64,000 nucleotides of DNA from assembly GCA_032615215.1 (NCBI GenBank), contig CP128431.1:124001-188000 (forward strand), read 5' to 3'. Under the pieces are notes generated by a model, which was not told where the DNA came from, made no database searches, and saw only the letters and a list, made by a program, of their open reading frames with translations. The stretch is from Microbulbifer sp. MKSA007. Lineage in GTDB: Bacteria; Pseudomonadota; Gammaproteobacteria; Pseudomonadales; Cellvibrionaceae. The translations under genes were made by a program, and so were the position numbers. Numbering within the stretch: the first letter of the stretch is position 1; every line of letters starts with the position of its first letter. Below, in pieces: positions 1 to 8,661 of the stretch.

Positions 1-101
1 GTTGCAGCACTAACACGGAGTTTTTTATCTCCGTTGACGATCCTCGACACAACGCTTGGAGAGACACCTGCACGATTTGCAATGTCTGTAATTGTAACCA
101 C
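1..101 (-). CDS. LacI-family transcriptional regulator, N-terminal fragment (cut by window edge)
   Basis: Reading the minus strand from a GTG at 101 gives an N-terminus of the form VVTITDIANRAGVSPSVVSR, the typical LacI/GalR helix-turn-helix (conserved A..AGVS..VVSR followed by NG). A GGGGA-type ribosome binding site lies about eight bases upstream, and an in-frame stop further upstream leaves GTG as the only start. Only about 33 codons are inside the window; the ligand-binding domain lies beyond it. The gene is divergent from the CoA-thioester operon at 455, and the shared intergenic DNA holds LacI-type palindromes, so it probably regulates itself and that operon. The effector is unknown. 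Confidence 0.85.
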   Translation of the reverse strand, partial: MVTITDIANRAGVSPSVVSRIVNGDKKLRVSAA

Positions 102-168
102 CCTAGGCTCCCCTGTGTTGGCTCATCGAAAAAACTCGATTCGAAATCAATTCGTAATTTTGGTAGCA

Positions 169-200
169 TTGGTAAAACGATTGCTCAACACTTTTACCAA
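169..200. promoter_or_regulatory. Inverted repeat, probable operator (TTGGTAAAA..TTTTACCAA)
   Basis: A perfect 9-bp inverted repeat has arms at 169-177 and 192-200. Its left half (GGTAAAACG) recurs in the site at 214-229. It lies between a divergent LacI-type gene and the CoA operon, where operators are expected. The paired sites might allow looping or cooperative binding (inference). Confidence 0.55.
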
Positions 201-213
201 ATTTTTTTTGAGT

Positions 214-229
214 GGTAAAACGTTGTACC
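214..229. promoter_or_regulatory. LacI-type operator candidate
   Basis: GGTAAAACGTTGTACC is a 16-bp palindrome with a single mismatched pair and a central CG, the classic LacI/GalR operator architecture. It shares GGTAAAACG with 171-179. It probably binds the product of the divergent gene at 1-101. Confidence 0.6.
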
Positions 230-454
230 CATGAATACGGATTCTCTGAAAAAGATATTTTTTGCTCTTTACAAAATTCAAAATTCGGGAAACGTTTGGC
301 GTAACGGATGAACCCTTCACACAAAAATAGGGCCATTCGCTTCTTTCAATTTATCCCACTTAGCGCCTCGAAATTCTATTTCGAGCGGGTTGCTTCCTGC
401 GGCCTGCGATAGCTCATGGGTTTTTGAATATTGAGATAATCTAAAGAGGTAAAA

Positions 455-1645
455 ATGAGTACTGCTAAGCAGGTTGGGGCTCTTGAAGGGATCAGGGTAC
501 TTGACTTTACGCAGATGATGCTTGGTCCACTGTGCACACAAAACCTGGCTGACCTTGGAGCTGATGTCATCAAAGTTGAGCGCCCGGGAAAAGGCGAATG
601 GATTCGTTCTATGCCTATTCTCGGCGAGCTGGTTGGCGGTGATGGTGCTGCATTTCATGCATTCAACCGCAACAAGCGTTCCATCACCGTCAACCTGAAG
701 GCTGAAGAAGGCCGTGCAGCGCTCCTTGAAATGGCAAAAAACTGCGATGTTGTCGTCGAAAACTACCGTTCCGGCGTCATGGATCGTCTCGGGCTGGGGT
801 ATGAGGACTTCAAAAAGGTCAATCCAAAAATCATTTATGCCTCCGGCAACGGTTGGGGCACCTATAGCTATCTCGCTAAAGACAATTGGCCGGGGCAGGA
901 TCTTCTGATTCAGGCCATGTCTGGCATCATGTTCAACACCGGTAAAAAGAGCGATGCACCAACAGCTTGCGGCACCGCAGTTGCAGACTTTGCAGCCTCA
1001 CAAGCATTGGCGATTGGCATTCTCGGCGCAATCATCGCCCGCAACACACACGGTGTAGGCCAGAAGCTGGAAACAAACCTCTACTCAGCAACCCTCGCGA
1101 TGATGGGTCAGGAGAACTTTGCCGTTCTCAATCAGGACATCGCTCTGGAGCGCTCCGAAGCAGGTATTGCATCTGCATGGAATGATGCGCCTTACGGCAG
1201 CTACCCAACAAAAGACGGTTGGGTCTGCATCGCGATGTGCCCGCTGGACAAACTAGGCGACATCCTTGGCAGTGAGGAACTCGGTAAATTGGATTCCTGG
1301 GAAGAGCGCAACGAAGCAAAACGCCTCATTGAATCTCTGACAGTCGCCAAAACCACCGAAGAGTGGATGAAACAGTTCCGCGAACAGGATGTTTGGGCAG
1401 CGCCAATCCGAAACGCGCATGAAGCCATGCAGGAACTGGTTGATCTGGATTCTGGCCGACTGGTCACTATGCAGCACCCGGTAGCGGGCGAAGTCAAAGC
1501 GGTGGGCAATCCAATCACGCTATACGGAACTCCAGTCCAGACAAAATCCGCTGCACCAACCGTTGGCCAGCACACAGAAGAAGTTATCACTGAAATGCTG
1601 GGCGAGGATACCTATCGCAAACTCAACGAAGCTGGAGCACTTTGA
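455..1645 (+). CDS. CaiB/BaiF-type (class III) CoA-transferase
   Basis: 396 residues, full length for the family. The N-terminus (GIRVLDFTQMMLGPLCTQ, then LADLGADVIKVERPG) is the characteristic start of formyl-CoA transferase/CaiB proteins, and an Asp in the segment PGQDLLIQAMSGIM matches the catalytic Asp that forms the acyl anhydride. These cytosolic enzymes move CoA between carboxylic acids. An AAGAGG ribosome binding site precedes the ATG. It is the first gene of a tight operon with an enoyl-CoA hydratase, a metallo-hydrolase and a 3-hydroxyacyl-CoA dehydrogenase, so it probably activates a carboxylic acid for beta-oxidation-like breakdown. The substrate cannot be read from the sequence. 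Confidence 0.9.
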   Translation: MSTAKQVGALEGIRVLDFTQMMLGPLCTQNLADLGADVIKVERPGKGEWIRSMPILGELVGGDGAAFHAFNRNKRSITVNLKAEEGRAALLEMAKNCDVVVENYRSGVMDRLGLGYEDFKKVNPKIIYASGNGWGTYSYLAKDNWPGQDLLIQAMSGIMFNTGKKSDAPTACGTAVADFAASQALAIGILGAIIARNTHGVGQKLETNLYSATLAMMGQENFAVLNQDIALERSEAGIASAWNDAPYGSYPTKDGWVCIAMCPLDKLGDILGSEELGKLDSWEERNEAKRLIESLTVAKTTEEWMKQFREQDVWAAPIRNAHEAMQELVDLDSGRLVTMQHPVAGEVKAVGNPITLYGTPVQTKSAAPTVGQHTEEVITEMLGEDTYRKLNEAGAL

Positions 1646-1646
1646 G

Positions 1647-2438
1647 ATGGAAGAACGTCTCCATAAACATCTGGTAGTTGAGCGCAAAGGCCCCATCGAA
1701 ATCTTGCGCATTGACCGGGAAGAAGCTCTGGGAGCTCTCAACTTCGAAATTCAGGAAGCCATCGGCAACTATGTGAATGAGCTTTATGCACGTAAAGACG
1801 AAGTTCGCGTGTTGATCATCACGGGAACTGGCCGCGGTTTTGTAGCTGGCGCAGATATCACGGGCTACCATAATGTAGGGCAAACAGTCTTCGACGACTT
1901 CCAGCGTCGTTCCCGCCAGACCTTTGATGCCATCGCGAACCTGCCACAAGTCACCATTTGTGCAGTCAATGGATATGCTCTGGGCGGCGGTTTCGAGATC
2001 GCTATGTGCTGCGATTTCATTCTTGTGAATGAAAAAACCAAACTCGGCCTACCGGAAATCAAACTTGGCCTGCTGCCAGGTGGCGGAGGTACACAGCGCC
2101 TGCCGCGTCTTGTTGGGCCGATGCGTGCAAAGGAAATCCTGCTCACAGGTCGCATGATTACTGCCAAGGAAGCTGTTGAGTATGGCGCCGCATTGGAAGC
2201 CTGCGCGCCTGATGAACTGATGCCTCGCGCTATGGAACTAGCAGAAACTCTTGCAGCTCAAGCCCCCGTCGCTCTGCGGGAAGGCAAACGCGTCAACGAT
2301 GACGGCCTTGATACAGCGCTAAGTGCTGGCCTGACATTTGAACAGCGTGTTCTGGGCGCTCTTTATGCGACCGAAGACGGAAAAGAAGGCATCGCTGCCT
2401 TCATTGAGAAACGAGCCCCTGTGTTTCAGGGCAAATAA
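1647..2438 (+). CDS. Enoyl-CoA hydratase/isomerase family protein
   Basis: 263 residues from the ATG one base after the CoA-transferase stop; an in-frame start at 1563 exists but would overlap the upstream gene and add an unrelated leader. Crotonase-fold marks are clear: GRGFVAGADI (first oxyanion-hole segment), NGYALGGGFEIAMCCDF (second) and LPEIKLGLLPGGGGTQRLPR with the usual catalytic Glu region. It should hydrate a 2,3-enoyl-CoA to the 3-hydroxyacyl-CoA, which the dehydrogenase three genes along could then oxidise. CaiD-like (crotonobetainyl-CoA) activity is possible because of the CaiB-type neighbour, but there is no carnitine transporter here. Confidence 0.9.
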   Translation: MEERLHKHLVVERKGPIEILRIDREEALGALNFEIQEAIGNYVNELYARKDEVRVLIITGTGRGFVAGADITGYHNVGQTVFDDFQRRSRQTFDAIANLPQVTICAVNGYALGGGFEIAMCCDFILVNEKTKLGLPEIKLGLLPGGGGTQRLPRLVGPMRAKEILLTGRMITAKEAVEYGAALEACAPDELMPRAMELAETLAAQAPVALREGKRVNDDGLDTALSAGLTFEQRVLGALYATEDGKEGIAAFIEKRAPVFQGK

Positions 2439-2463
2439 TAAAATTCATAGCGAGGGAAGAAAA

Positions 2464-3417
2464 ATGTCCGATAGCGTCATTAGTTATAGAAAAGGTCCAT
2501 TTGCGACAGTCAGCATGGGTCTTCCGGGCGATCACGAAGGTAAGACCGCAACCCGCGTATTCTTCGTAAAAGGTGAAGACAAGCTGGCACTCATCGATTC
2601 CGGTCTTTATGGCGGATTGCCAGATCTTAAAAAGGCATTCGATGAGTTGGGATACAAAAAGTCCGATCTGGATTATCTGCTGATTACCCATGAACACATG
2701 GACCATGTTGGCAATAATGGTTGGTTGAAAGAGGAAACAGGCTGCAAAATCCTGTCTCATCCAGGCCGCATGGACCGCATTGCCGACAACATGCTGAACG
2801 CAAAAAACATCGTCCACGCATTCGCTGAAGGTGAAGAGTTCGATCTGGATCCTGAGTATCTGGACTGGATGGGTCCAACAGCTGCTGGCTTGGACATGAT
2901 CATCACTGAAGGCGACAAGATTGACCTTGGCGGCGGTGTTGTTCTGGAAACCGTTGAGTTCCTCGGTCACTCCATGGCGGAAATCGGCTTCTTTGAAGAA
3001 TCAACAAAGACCCTTGTTATTGCTGATCCTCTTCTTCCTAAGATCAATCCGGTTCTGTACCTCTACGAATGCCCAAAAACCATGCGGGCAACCTTCGATA
3101 AGCTGGAACGTTTCCTGAAGGAGCGTAATGTAGAAACCGTGATCTTTGCACACGAAGAACCTATGGGCGTTGAAGGCACCATGGAACTTCTCAGTGACTG
3201 CCGTCGCCGAGTGGATCAGGTTGAAAAGTCCATTCTGGACGCAATTAAGGAAAAGCCTGGCATTTCCTTCCGGGAAATCCGTGACCGTGCTTGCGACGAT
3301 CAAGGCATGGTTCGCGAATGGCGTGCGCTTGTTTCTGTCAACGCCAGCCTGAATGCCTTCGAAATGAAGGGCGTCGTGAAAAAAGAAAATAACGGATGGG
3401 TATACTGCGGTGAGTAA
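2464..3417 (+). CDS. Metallo-beta-lactamase-fold hydrolase with C-terminal winged-helix-like tail (LACTB2-like)
   Basis: 317 residues from an ATG preceded by GAGGGAAG; the reading frame extends upstream to 2338 inside the hydratase gene but the ribosome binding site favours 2464. The metal-binding motif HEHMDH (His76, His78, Asp80, His81) and later conserved His (GHSMAE, FAHEE) mark the fold. The last 60 residues (EKPGISFREIRDRAC and on) look like the small winged-helix tail of LACTB2-type proteins. Its place inside a CoA-thioester operon suggests a thioesterase or lactone/ester hydrolase acting on a pathway intermediate (inference). Confidence 0.8.
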   Translation: MSDSVISYRKGPFATVSMGLPGDHEGKTATRVFFVKGEDKLALIDSGLYGGLPDLKKAFDELGYKKSDLDYLLITHEHMDHVGNNGWLKEETGCKILSHPGRMDRIADNMLNAKNIVHAFAEGEEFDLDPEYLDWMGPTAAGLDMIITEGDKIDLGGGVVLETVEFLGHSMAEIGFFEESTKTLVIADPLLPKINPVLYLYECPKTMRATFDKLERFLKERNVETVIFAHEEPMGVEGTMELLSDCRRRVDQVEKSILDAIKEKPGISFREIRDRACDDQGMVREWRALVSVNASLNAFEMKGVVKKENNGWVYCGE

Positions 3418-4366
3418 ATTGCCAAAATGCGCCGTGATTGGCGCCGGTACCATGGGAACGCACATTGCGTTCTCATTGGCCCTCGGTGGAGCTGAAGTTG
3501 CTGTTTGGGATCGCCCGGAAGCTGATCTAGCAGATTCCGCAAAACGTGCAGAACAGGCTTTCGACTTTGTGGTTTCTGAAGGCCTCGCCAAAGCAGAAGA
3601 CAAAGAAGCTGTTCTCAAGCGCATTTCCTTCACCAATGACATGAAGGAAGCAGCTGGACCAGCAGGCTTTATTATTGAGGCCGTGCTGGAAGACATCGGC
3701 ATCAAACAGGCTGTGCTGAAACAGGCAGAGGAGTTCTGTTCAGAAAACGCAATCCTGTCTTCAACCACATCTGCTCTGAGTGCAACCTCCATTCAGGCTG
3801 CCCTGCACAAACCAAGCCGCTTCTGTATCGCTCACTACGCACAGCCAGCGTATCTAGTAAAGCTTGTTGAAGTGGTTCCAGGTGAGCAGACGGATGAAGC
3901 GGTGACTGAAGCTGTTACACAGCTGCTAAACGATACTGACAAAACACCAGTTCTCTGTCCGGATATCCCTGGCTTCCTCTGGGCACGCATCCAGCATGCT
4001 GTCCTGCGTGAATTTGTTTGCCTCGTGGACAAAGGCCTTGTCACTCCAGAAGCTTGTGACACTATCCTGAAGCAAGGTTACGCCTCACGTCTTCCGGCAA
4101 TGGGCGCTTTCGAACACGCTGATCTTGCCGGTCTTGACCTGATCAGCGGCGATGCCGCACAAGCTGTCTGGAAAGACCTTTACAACGTCAGCGACCCACA
4201 CGAGACCTCAATCGGCAAACTCCTGAAAGAAGGCCACACCGGCATGCGCTCCGGTCAAGGCTTCTACAACTGGAAAGACCGTGACCCCGACCAATTCAAA
4301 TCCAACCGCGACACCGAAATCGTCCGCCGCGTGAAGATTCAGGCTGGTGGTAAAGTTGTGATGTAA
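3410..4366 (+). CDS. 3-hydroxyacyl-CoA dehydrogenase family protein
   Basis: 318 residues. The start is a GTG overlapping the upstream stop by 8 bases, a sign of translational coupling. The NAD-binding fingerprint GAGTMG (residues 11-16) opens a Rossmann domain, the catalytic His is probably His142 in IAHYAQPAYLVKLVEVVPG, and the C-terminal helical domain ends with the usual GQGFYNW segment. It should oxidise a 3-hydroxyacyl-CoA (or a 3-hydroxy acid such as carnitine) with NAD. It closes the four-gene operon; a strong hairpin follows at 4385-4411. Confidence 0.88.
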   Translation: MSKLPKCAVIGAGTMGTHIAFSLALGGAEVAVWDRPEADLADSAKRAEQAFDFVVSEGLAKAEDKEAVLKRISFTNDMKEAAGPAGFIIEAVLEDIGIKQAVLKQAEEFCSENAILSSTTSALSATSIQAALHKPSRFCIAHYAQPAYLVKLVEVVPGEQTDEAVTEAVTQLLNDTDKTPVLCPDIPGFLWARIQHAVLREFVCLVDKGLVTPEACDTILKQGYASRLPAMGAFEHADLAGLDLISGDAAQAVWKDLYNVSDPHETSIGKLLKEGHTGMRSGQGFYNWKDRDPDQFKSNRDTEIVRRVKIQAGGKVVM

Positions 4367-4384
4367 AAAGATACACAAGAGAAA

Positions 4385-4411
4385 CGGTGGCACAGAAGGA
4401 CTGTGCCGCCG
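4385..4411 (+). terminator. Strong stem-loop after the CoA operon
   Basis: CGGTGGCACAG / CTGTGCCGCCG forms an 11-bp stem with one wobble pair and a 5-base loop, 18 bases after the last stop. There is no T-run, so it may stabilise the 3' end rather than act as a simple intrinsic terminator. Confidence 0.5.
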
Positions 4412-4500
4412 TATGCACCCCTCACTTCGCGTCCCTCAACCCTCCTTAACACTTCTCCCCTAGGCTTCAGCATCAAATCAAAAGCCCATAGGGGAAGAGA

Positions 4501-5334
4501 ATGTGTGATGCGTGTGTGATGGAGGTGGTGAAGGGGCGGTTGTCGCGGAGGGGTTTTTTGAGTGGGGCTGTGGCATCTGTGGCTGGAGGAGCGGTGTTGA
4601 GTGCGTCCGCGCTTTCTGCGACAGCGAATGTGTTGCCGGAGAGTGTTTCGTTTTCCAATGTGATTGACCTGACACAGACACTGACGCCGGACTTTCCCAC
4701 GTTTGAAGGCGGGCCTGCTTTTGAGGAGAGTTATGAGTATACTTTTGCAAAAGATGGTTTGAACCTGAAGACCTTGCACTATCACGAGCATGTGGGCACG
4801 CACTTTGATGCGCCGATCCATTTCAGCAAAGATGGGCAGTCCATTGATGAGATTCCCATTGAAAAGTTCGTCTGTCCTCTGGCGGTGATTGATGTGCGGG
4901 ATCAGGCGGCGAACAATCCTGACTACCGAGTTATGCCGGAAGATATTCTGGCTTATGAGCAACAGCATGGCCGGATACCGGACAGGGCCTGCGTTGCGAT
5001 GCTATCCGGCTGGCCTCAATATGTGGGAACGGAGAAGTATCGGGGGGAAGACAGCAAAGGTGTGCTGCATTTCCCCGGATTTCATGAGGAAACAGCCAAG
5101 TTTCTGATCAATGAGCGCAGTGTTTATGGGCTTGGGGTAGACACCCTCTCCATAGATTATGGACCAACGAAGGACTTCCCCGTGCACTACCTATGGCTTG
5201 GGTCCGGGCGGTATGGCATTGAGAACCTCACCAATCTGGATCAGGTGCCCTTGGCGGGTGCAACAATCATCGCTGGGGCGCCAAAATTTAAAGGCGGGAC
5301 CGGCGGTCCGGGGCGGGTTCTGGCCGTTTATTGA
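4501..5334 (+). CDS. Cyclase-family metal-dependent hydrolase, Tat-exported
   Basis: 277 residues. The N-terminus has a twin-arginine signal (LSRRGFLSG, Arg16-Arg17, followed by an Ala/Val/Ser-rich stretch), so the protein is probably exported folded. The motif HEHVGTHFDAPIHF (His97, His101, Asp103, His107) is the metal-binding signature of the cyclase/kynurenine formamidase family (PF04199). An AGGGGAAG site sits just before the ATG. Family members hydrolyse amides or esters such as N-formylkynurenine, or act on polyketides; the substrate is unknown. The neighbour faces it convergently, with a shared terminator at 5344-5372. Confidence 0.85.
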   Translation: MCDACVMEVVKGRLSRRGFLSGAVASVAGGAVLSASALSATANVLPESVSFSNVIDLTQTLTPDFPTFEGGPAFEESYEYTFAKDGLNLKTLHYHEHVGTHFDAPIHFSKDGQSIDEIPIEKFVCPLAVIDVRDQAANNPDYRVMPEDILAYEQQHGRIPDRACVAMLSGWPQYVGTEKYRGEDSKGVLHFPGFHEETAKFLINERSVYGLGVDTLSIDYGPTKDFPVHYLWLGSGRYGIENLTNLDQVPLAGATIIAGAPKFKGGTGGPGRVLAVY

Positions 5335-5343
5335 TGCAAAAAC

Positions 5344-5372
5344 GGAGAGCGGCCTTCGCCTGCTCTCCTTTT
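5344..5372. terminator. Bidirectional terminator between convergent genes
   Basis: GGAGAGC (5344-5350) pairs with GCTCTCC (5362-5368), with a further GGC/GCC pair inside; TTTT follows on the plus strand and a TTTTT run follows on the minus strand. It sits between the ends of the cyclase gene and the metallo-hydrolase gene. Confidence 0.75.
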
Positions 5373-5378
5373 GAATTG

Positions 5379-6596
5379 TCAGTTTGATGGACGGGAGGCC
5401 ACTCGGGGTTCACCGCTGTTCATCTCTTTGGCACGCTTGACGATTTCTTCTACACGCGTTGCCCAGATTGGGCGCTCTTCTGAGGTTTTCCATGGCACCT
5501 GAGGCCACCAGGCGGTGGTGGAGACCACTTGCCCCGGCTCAACAGAACCACCCGGCAGCGGCACTGCCAGATCAACACCATACTTTTCGGCAGCAACCAT
5601 GACCCGTTCAACTGGTTCTGTCCAGTTGTGGGAGGACAGATCAAACAGGCCCCAGTGAACCGGTAGCATGGTTTTGCCCTTCACCAGTTTGTGGGCCAGA
5701 ACGGCTTGTTCCGGACCGAGATGGGTGTCCTTCCAAAGCGGGTTGTAGGCACCGGTCTCGATCACCGTCAGATCAAACGGGCCGAGGCGTTCGCCAATCT
5801 CCTCAAAGCGATCATGCATGCCGGTGTCGCCGGAATAGAACACGGCGTGCTCAGGGCCATTAAAGGCCCAGCCAGCCCAGAGCGTTGCGTTAACGTCGCT
5901 GAAGGTGACAGAGCGGCCAGAGCGGTGGCGTGACGGTGTGGCGGTCACAGTAGTCTCTTCCACATTTGCGGACTGCCACCAGTCCAGCTCAGTAATGTCA
6001 GCGCTCGCAACGCCCCAGTATTCCAGATGAGACCCTACTCCAAGCGGGACGATCCATTGCACCCGCTTTTGCGCCAGCTTTTGGACGGTTGCCATGTCCA
6101 GATGGTCGTAGTGATCGTGAGAGATCACCACCGCATCGATCTCAGGCAAGTCTTCCAGTGCAATCAGCGGATCATAGAAGCGCTCTACCCCTGCCCATGG
6201 CAGTGGAGAGGCGCGCTTGCTCCAGACCGGGTCGATCAGGATACGTGTCTCTTCCAGCTCCACCAGAAGCGTGGAATGGCCGAACCAAGTCACGCGGGCA
6301 CCGGACTCAGGCGGTGTGTTCAGACGGTCGCCGATGGTTTCGGTCGGAACAGGTTGCTGCGGACGGTTGTGATCGGTCGGCTCCAAAATGAACTGACGGA
6401 AAATCTCATTCAGTGGGCCGCGGACCATGGGAAGCTTGTTTGCAAAGCTGCCATCGGCCCATTGGTCAGACTGGGCTAGTTGTGCCTTATGTTCCTCATC
6501 TGGCTTCTGCCCCATATTGGTGTAGGCACTGGCGTAGATCGCACCAACTCCAATCACCACAACGCCCAGCACTCCACCAGCAATTTTCTTAATCAT
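5379..6596 (-). CDS. NAPE-PLD/RomA-like metallo-beta-lactamase-fold hydrolase, membrane anchored
   Basis: 405 residues. A short N-terminal hydrophobic segment (about residues 6-24) is an uncleaved anchor or signal peptide. The conserved TWFGHSTLLVELEETRILIDPVW block and the motif SHDHYDHLD (His160, His162, Asp164, His165) place it in the branch of the metallo-beta-lactamase superfamily that includes N-acylphosphatidylethanolamine phospholipase D, UlaG and RomA. Later motifs YSGDTGMHD and LPVHWGLFDLS fit. A lipid or other phosphodiester substrate at the periplasmic face is plausible but unproven. Confidence 0.82.
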   Translation of the reverse strand: MIKKIAGGVLGVVVIGVGAIYASAYTNMGQKPDEEHKAQLAQSDQWADGSFANKLPMVRGPLNEIFRQFILEPTDHNRPQQPVPTETIGDRLNTPPESGARVTWFGHSTLLVELEETRILIDPVWSKRASPLPWAGVERFYDPLIALEDLPEIDAVVISHDHYDHLDMATVQKLAQKRVQWIVPLGVGSHLEYWGVASADITELDWWQSANVEETTVTATPSRHRSGRSVTFSDVNATLWAGWAFNGPEHAVFYSGDTGMHDRFEEIGERLGPFDLTVIETGAYNPLWKDTHLGPEQAVLAHKLVKGKTMLPVHWGLFDLSSHNWTEPVERVMVAAEKYGVDLAVPLPGGSVEPGQVVSTTAWWPQVPWKTSEERPIWATRVEEIVKRAKEMNSGEPRVASRPSN

Positions 6597-6734
6597 TCTC
6601 TTTTTGCAATCTCTTACAGCCGAGCTTTTGGCGCTTTGCCAGCTCTTGTTGCCCTTCTCTTGTTGCTTAAACTAGGAAGCACGAAGTGTACATACCAGAC
6701 GCAATTTGTAAATTTTGCACCTTGCCTTGCAAAA

Positions 6735-6752
6735 TTGTGATGTTCATCACAA
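6735..6752. promoter_or_regulatory. Perfect CRP-type site
   Basis: The sequence TTGTGATGTTCATCACAA fits the CRP/FNR-superfamily consensus TGTGA-N6-TCACA exactly, with 7-bp perfect arms. It lies in the 347-bp divergent region between the metallo-hydrolase (start 6596) and the coiled-coil gene (start 6944). The rest of the gap holds only promoter-like AT-rich sequence, including a TTGACA near 6857. Confidence 0.6.
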
Positions 6753-6943
6753 AATGCGGAAGCTCCAAGATGCGTTGACCACTCTAATACTCTTAGTGAA
6801 AATTCGCAGCAAAACATCGTGCGTGGCTCAAGCCGCGGTTAACTGAACTGCTCATTTGACAGTATCTCCCTTAAGAATGCTCAGTATTTTGACCTTATAG
6901 ATGGTGAAAAGCCAAAGTATGCGCAGTTGTTTGGAGCATCTCG

Positions 6944-8563
6944 ATGCCGAAGTCTAACCTCACCCCCGAGCAGGAACAGTGGACCGAACTGGTCCTCAAA
7001 CACTTGAACTTGAAGAACGTGGATGAGGTACAACTGGACGAGAGTAATGCGGGCCACACGCAGCCCAACGAGGTCAATCCGGGCAAACGAGCCGCCCGCC
7101 GCGCGCGCGTGCTGGTTTCCAAAGACAGTCCCGCAGCCTATCAGCAGCAGGCTGAGCAGGCGGCAGAGCAGTTCAAGGCTGAAATCACGCAACTCTCCAA
7201 CCGGTATCAGACACTGGCCAACAACGCCCAGAAACTGGACGCGCAGGCCCGAAAGCAGCTGGTCACCAAGGAGCATATCGAGGCGTTTAAGGTGCAGGTT
7301 GAGAAGATCAGCAACACCTTCAAGCAGTTCAATAAAAATTTCTCTGGTCAGCAGCGCCCGGATGCGGGAACCATCAGCCTGCTGAAAACTTTGCTGGACA
7401 AGGTGCAATACCATATCAGCGAAGGTAAAAAGGTTCTGCAGCAGGGCTGCAAGCATGCGGACGAGATGATCGCCAAGGAAATGCCTGCGGTTGAGGCCTA
7501 CAAGAACACCGTTGAAGACACCTACAAACACCGCGATGAACTGGTGCAGTGGGGTGTTGAGACTGCCGCCTTCGACAAAGCGCACCGCATCGCCAACCTT
7601 CCCCTTCTTCGCATGCAAAAGGCAATTGCGGATCACAGCTATCCGGGCCTGAAGTTCATGCTTGGTAAGATCAAAGGCAAGAAGGAAGGCTTCGTCAAAG
7701 CCTATGAGGATGCCAAGGAGCAGATTGAGAAGAACCGTGAGGATGCGCAGCAGCGGCTGGATAAAACCCTTGCCGATGCCACCGCGTTAAACAAGCGGTC
7801 CTCAGAACTGGAGCATGCTCCAGAGGCACTCGCCCAGTTTACCTCTGCTTTTGACAAGGTGGCCGCTGCCACGCCAAAGGGCCTGCAAGCGCTTTCCGGC
7901 GGAGATTATCAAGGCGCCATCGCAGTGGTGCATGAGAATGAAAGTGCGCTGTTCGATATGCAGCAGATCTGGTTTGCCAGTGCCTCAACATCAGAAGACG
8001 AAGCAGATGGGCCAGTTGAGAAGGGCAAGCCCATCCCCACACGCAAGAAGCTTGAGAACCTGCGCAATGCTTTGGATCAGGCGTATGAGCGGCTGCCTTT
8101 CATCAAAGACTGTCTGCCCAATGCGCATCAGTATGAGGCAGAGTGCAAGTCTTTGAAGACATTGCTCACTTCAGCTCAGTCTGATCTGATTTCCGGCAGA
8201 GTGGAAGAAGCGGAAGAAAAGGTACTCCCACTTAGGAAAATCCGCTTCCAGCTCTACAGCATGACCCACAAGGCCAAGGGGCAGCTGGAGTGGGTTGAAA
8301 AACAGCTCATTCAGCTGAAAGACGAAGCAAAGTCCTGGCTGGATCAGCACAAAGACCTCAAACTCATCAGCCAGTCAGACGAGAACGCCAAGCAAAGCTT
8401 TGATGCCTATGTGAAAGAGGCGGATGTGGTGAAAAGCCACTTCGATAATGCGCAAGGCCACCTTGAGAACGGCAAGGCCATTCAGGCGCAAAAATCCGTC
8501 GATGAAGGCACCAACAGCCTGAAACGCCTCATCTCACACGCCACCGACATTGAACTGGATTAG
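6944..8563 (+). CDS. Large alpha-helical coiled-coil protein, function unknown
   Basis: 539 residues, no signal peptide or membrane segment. The composition is dominated by Lys, Glu, Gln and Ala with long heptad-like stretches (for instance the segments around residues 65-130 and 230-290), so it is almost wholly helical. I do not recognise a catalytic motif or a named family. Short self-similar segments of the type 'LENLRNALDQAYERLPFIK' alternate with Gln-rich linkers, as in scaffold or structural proteins. It is transcribed alone, 190 bases downstream of a perfect CRP-type site. A minus-strand reading frame across 6881-7636 is a shadow. Confidence 0.75.
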   Translation: MPKSNLTPEQEQWTELVLKHLNLKNVDEVQLDESNAGHTQPNEVNPGKRAARRARVLVSKDSPAAYQQQAEQAAEQFKAEITQLSNRYQTLANNAQKLDAQARKQLVTKEHIEAFKVQVEKISNTFKQFNKNFSGQQRPDAGTISLLKTLLDKVQYHISEGKKVLQQGCKHADEMIAKEMPAVEAYKNTVEDTYKHRDELVQWGVETAAFDKAHRIANLPLLRMQKAIADHSYPGLKFMLGKIKGKKEGFVKAYEDAKEQIEKNREDAQQRLDKTLADATALNKRSSELEHAPEALAQFTSAFDKVAAATPKGLQALSGGDYQGAIAVVHENESALFDMQQIWFASASTSEDEADGPVEKGKPIPTRKKLENLRNALDQAYERLPFIKDCLPNAHQYEAECKSLKTLLTSAQSDLISGRVEEAEEKVLPLRKIRFQLYSMTHKAKGQLEWVEKQLIQLKDEAKSWLDQHKDLKLISQSDENAKQSFDAYVKEADVVKSHFDNAQGHLENGKAIQAQKSVDEGTNSLKRLISHATDIELD

Positions 8564-8661
8564 GCCTATTTATTGGGCTTAATCGAGCATGATTACCGAA
8601 AGCTGGAACAGACACACCTTTTCAGGATCTGACCTAACACGCTAAGGCCGATGCGAAGCTG

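Noticed and set aside
455..4366. Carnitine (cai) operon
   Set aside because: CaiB- and CaiD-like genes occur, but no transporter, ligase or CaiA, and a metallo-hydrolase is present; the substrate is left open.
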